A stretch of DNA of 7,624 nucleotides from Verrucomicrobiales bacterium (lineage in GTDB: Bacteria; Verrucomicrobiota; Verrucomicrobiia; Verrucomicrobiales; DEV007): assembly GCA_002708885.1 (NCBI GenBank), contig PAPL01000026.1, positions 6,673 through 14,296 of the forward strand. Reading direction: 5' to 3'. Below the pieces are notes generated by a model. The model was not told the DNA's origin, ran no database searches, and saw only the letters and a program-made list of their open reading frames with translations. The position numbers and the translations under genes were made by a program. How positions within the stretch are numbered: position 1 is the stretch's first letter; each line of letters starts with the position of its first letter. Below are positions 5,984 to 7,624 of the stretch, one piece after another.

Positions 5984-6394
5984 CTATGCCATCGGTTTGG
6001 ACTTTACATTCTTCCTCCCCACTAACTCCGCAAGCCAAAGGCAGATACAGATCAGTATTAACTGGACAAAAAGTCTTATAATATGGCCATTAAAACTAAG
6101 CAAGATCCCGTCGAAGGGCACATCATTGAGCCACATATTCAAATTAGCCAAATAAACAAAACCCAAAAATGCCGTAAGGCAACGGGCCGCTAAACGTCGA
6201 TAAAAAGGCAACATAATTCCTATCCCTAGAACAATTTCTATTACTCCGCTCGATAGTGTCCAAAATCGAGGAAAACCCAAATAGCCGGGAACAATTGGAT
6301 CAAACATTTCAGGCCTGATGAAATGATCGGACCCGATCCTTATCATGCAAGCGCCCAAAATAATCCCGACCAGAGTCCTTAATGTTATAGGCAT
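5984..6394 (-). CDS. DoxX-like four-helix membrane protein
   Basis: The 136-residue integral membrane protein has four predicted helices at about 5-22, 45-64, 70-88 and 105-124, with a basic C-terminal tail (GRKNVKSKPMA). The pattern fits small DoxX-family proteins: a first helix followed by GSDHFIRPEMFDPIVPGYL (21-39), then SGVIEIVLGIGIMLPFYRR (49-67), then an LANLNMWLND turn (82-91) and RLFVQLILI (107-115). Members are linked in some organisms to thiosulfate or quinone redox chemistry or to oxidative stress, but most have no known function, so no reaction is assigned. The ATG (6394-6392) is supported by a strong purine-rich AGGGGG (6410-6405), 10 nt upstream. The gene begins 33 nt after the LamG gene's stop and ends 80 nt before the channel gene. 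Cotranscription with one or both is likely. Confidence 0.75.
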   Translation of the reverse strand: MPITLRTLVGIILGACMIRIGSDHFIRPEMFDPIVPGYLGFPRFWTLSSGVIEIVLGIGIMLPFYRRLAARCLTAFLGFVYLANLNMWLNDVPFDGILLSFNGHIIRLFVQLILICICLWLAELVGRKNVKSKPMA

Positions 6395-6427
6395 AAAAGA
6401 TATTCCCCCTAAATTTCATATTAGCTC

Positions 6428-7624
6428 CTATAAAGAATCACCTTGAGTCACACGAAAGAAAAGCTTTCTGGAAACTGCAGGATCAGGACTCGATCCTGCA
6501 GGAAATTCAAAGTCAGTTATTTTTCCCTGCGATGGAAACCCGTCATCAAGTTCCTCCCACTCTTCCATCAGATCAGTCTTGACCCAAATAGCGTACGAAG
6601 TATTGGGCCTTGAATTCCAACTGAATATTACATTGCCTTCAGAGTCACGAGTAACCTCAGTGATCCTGAACTGACTCCCACCTGCAAGGCTAAGCGGATC
6701 CAATCCATTGGCCAGATCAGCTATACGGTCCTCAGAAAGCACGGTCCTCCATAAAGAAACATCATCAACGAGCCCATTGACCCAATGACTAGGAGAGGCC
6801 CGAAGGATTCCTCCAATCGTGGTCGTATCAAGGGGGCTAGTGAGCTCTTTGAATATCCAATCATCTCTGTCAAGGACTCCATCAATGAAGAGCTGGATTT
6901 TTTGTTCATTCCCATCATAAGTATAAGCCAAATGGCGCCACTCTCCGTCAAGCGGTTCACCGATTGAGAATTGATGGTTAGGAGTGCCTCTGTCCCGCAG
7001 ATAAAGATCGACCGTATTATCCGCCCCATTATTTTTAGTGCCTAGGTTAAAAAGAGGATCACCAGTGGCTGTTGAACCTTCCGAAAAGAAACGTAAATCG
7101 TTCTGGCCAGTGCCTGTGATCTTAACCCAAATGGAAATCGTATATAGATCGAACTGATTAATCGGTAATTCATCGCCTTCCCCGTTATTGCGGACCAACA
7201 TTGTTCTGACCCCATCAAATGAAGCAGCCACTCGGTCCTCATCATTAACAAAATTACTCGCATCCATATTTACAAGACTAAGGGCATATCCATTCGGACC
7301 AAGGTCAGGCGTGCTCGTGTCATCAGCCCCGTCAAGGGGCCAATAAGCCACTAATGAATCTTCAAGGGTCAGGGCAGGAGGATCTTCCGGGTCCATAGGA
7401 TCAGTGCCTCCAACGATTTCGCCACCATCATCGTAACCGTCACCGTCCGTGTCTATATTGTTTGGATCGGTCCCGGTATTCTCCTCATCAACTAATTTAC
7501 CGGTATTCGTTTCGACTCCATCAGTCAGACCGTCACCGTCCGTGTCTGCGTTCCTTGGGTCAGTTCCTGTATTAGTCGCACTCACATAGGTTCCGGTATT
7601 CGTCTCAACACCATCACTGAGTCC
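6428..7624 (-). CDS. LamG/TSP3-repeat secreted surface protein (5' partial)
   Basis: 399 codons including the TAG stop are present, and the frame stays open to the right edge, so the signal peptide and start lie outside. A GTG at 7585-7583 falls inside a repeat and is not the start. Fragment residues 1-80 hold thrombospondin type 3-like calcium-binding repeats built on DTDGDG (27-32, 58-63), with a 31-residue period. After a Pro/Asp linker, a LamG-like concanavalin-type jelly roll spans about 87-308. Its landmarks are LVAYWPLDG (91-99), ISIWVKI (163-169), GEWRHLAYTYDG (227-238), LFIDGVL (245-251) and VDDVSLWRTVLS (286-297). The last 75 residues form a C-terminal domain (FRITEV, VIFSWNSRPNTSYAIWVKTDLMEEW in order, then KLFFRV), which I recall from many verrucomicrobial surface proteins. 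Binding of a glycan or host surface is plausible but unproven. No PEP-CTERM or other sorting helix follows. Confidence 0.88.
   Translation of the reverse strand, partial: GLSDGVETNTGTYVSATNTGTDPRNADTDGDGLTDGVETNTGKLVDEENTGTDPNNIDTDGDGYDDGGEIVGGTDPMDPEDPPALTLEDSLVAYWPLDGADDTSTPDLGPNGYALSLVNMDASNFVNDEDRVAASFDGVRTMLVRNNGEGDELPINQFDLYTISIWVKITGTGQNDLRFFSEGSTATGDPLFNLGTKNNGADNTVDLYLRDRGTPNHQFSIGEPLDGEWRHLAYTYDGNEQKIQLFIDGVLDRDDWIFKELTSPLDTTTIGGILRASPSHWVNGLVDDVSLWRTVLSEDRIADLANGLDPLSLAGGSQFRITEVTRDSEGNVIFSWNSRPNTSYAIWVKTDLMEEWEELDDGFPSQGKITDFEFPAGSSPDPAVSRKLFFRVTQGDSL
6475..6501. repeat. Perfect 10-bp inverted repeat inside LamG gene
   Basis: CTGCAGGATC (6475-6484) and GATCCTGCAG (6492-6501) are perfect reverse complements around a 7-nt loop, AGGACTC. 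The hairpin would form in the LamG mRNA 45-74 nt before the stop codon. It encodes the Gly-Ser-Ser-Pro-Asp-Pro linker near the C-terminus. No U-tract follows it. Confidence 0.8.
7376..7624 (-). repeat. Tandem 93-nt (31-residue) TSP3-like repeats
   Basis: Units begin at fragment residues 2, 33 and 64 (Leu-Ser/Thr-Asp-Gly-Val-Glu, then Tyr-Asp-Asp-Gly-Gly-Glu). Between them lie NTGTDP and DTDGDG calcium-loop motifs. The nucleotide string CACCGTCCGTGTCT recurs on the plus strand at 7441 and 7534, exactly 93 nt apart. This shows recent or conserved duplication. The array continues past the right edge; the third unit is truncated and leads into the Pro/Asp linker before the LamG domain. Confidence 0.85.

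Noticed and set aside
6428..7585. LamG protein starting at GTG 7585 as a complete 385-residue gene
   Set aside because: The same frame continues through a further 13 codons to the right edge with the same repeat motif, so the GTG is internal and the gene is 5' partial.
1..7624. CRISPR arrays, tRNA or rRNA genes, insertion sequences, phage or integrase genes
   Set aside because: No spaced direct-repeat array, cloverleaf, rRNA-like stretch or transposase motif was seen; the only tandem repeat is the coding TSP3 array.

Overview
This window most likely comes from a member of the Verrucomicrobiota (PVC superphylum), probably free-living or marine. The assignment is an inference from gene content. 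It rests on a secreted LamG protein with calcium-binding repeats and a C-terminal domain of the type seen in verrucomicrobial surface proteins, a formylglycine sulfatase, a YdjY-domain protein, a secreted squalene-cyclase-fold protein, moderate GC by eye, and several genes without a clear Shine-Dalgarno sequence. There is no rRNA or other taxonomic marker to confirm it.

Layout. Positions 1-1262 hold two minus-strand genes, probably one transcript: a secreted YdjY-domain protein (471-1262), then a secreted prenyltransferase/squalene-oxidase-repeat protein (443 down to 1) that runs off the left edge. Positions 1263-1541 are an AT-rich divergent promoter region with a TATAAT box on each strand and a doubtful 31-codon membrane microprotein ORF. 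Positions 1542-4540 hold a plus-strand pair separated by 2 nt: a secreted type I sulfatase, and a secreted double-PDZ, S41-peptidase-like protein that starts with GTG and lacks the canonical catalytic lysine. Positions 4543-7624 hold a minus-strand series, read right to left: a LamG/TSP3-repeat surface protein cut by the right edge, a DoxX-like membrane protein, a bacterial voltage-gated cation channel with an acidic TLEDWTD filter, and rlmH, which overlaps the channel gene by 4 nt (ATGA). The two convergent blocks meet with a 2-nt gap, and an imperfect inverted repeat is centred exactly on it.

How the genes may work together. Most products carry a signal peptide or lie in the membrane, so the window looks like an envelope and polysaccharide-processing neighbourhood with one housekeeping gene (rlmH) attached. 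The sulfatase would remove sulfate esters from a glycan, and the linked S41-like protein may handle peptides or act as a periplasmic scaffold. No carbohydrate transporter, glycoside hydrolase or sulfatase-maturing enzyme lies inside the window. I see no CRISPR array, tRNA, rRNA, insertion sequence or phage gene. The strongest leads are the channel's filter and its long filter-to-S6 segment, the sulfatase plus degenerate-S41 pair, and the inverted repeats at 4520-4563 and 6475-6501.
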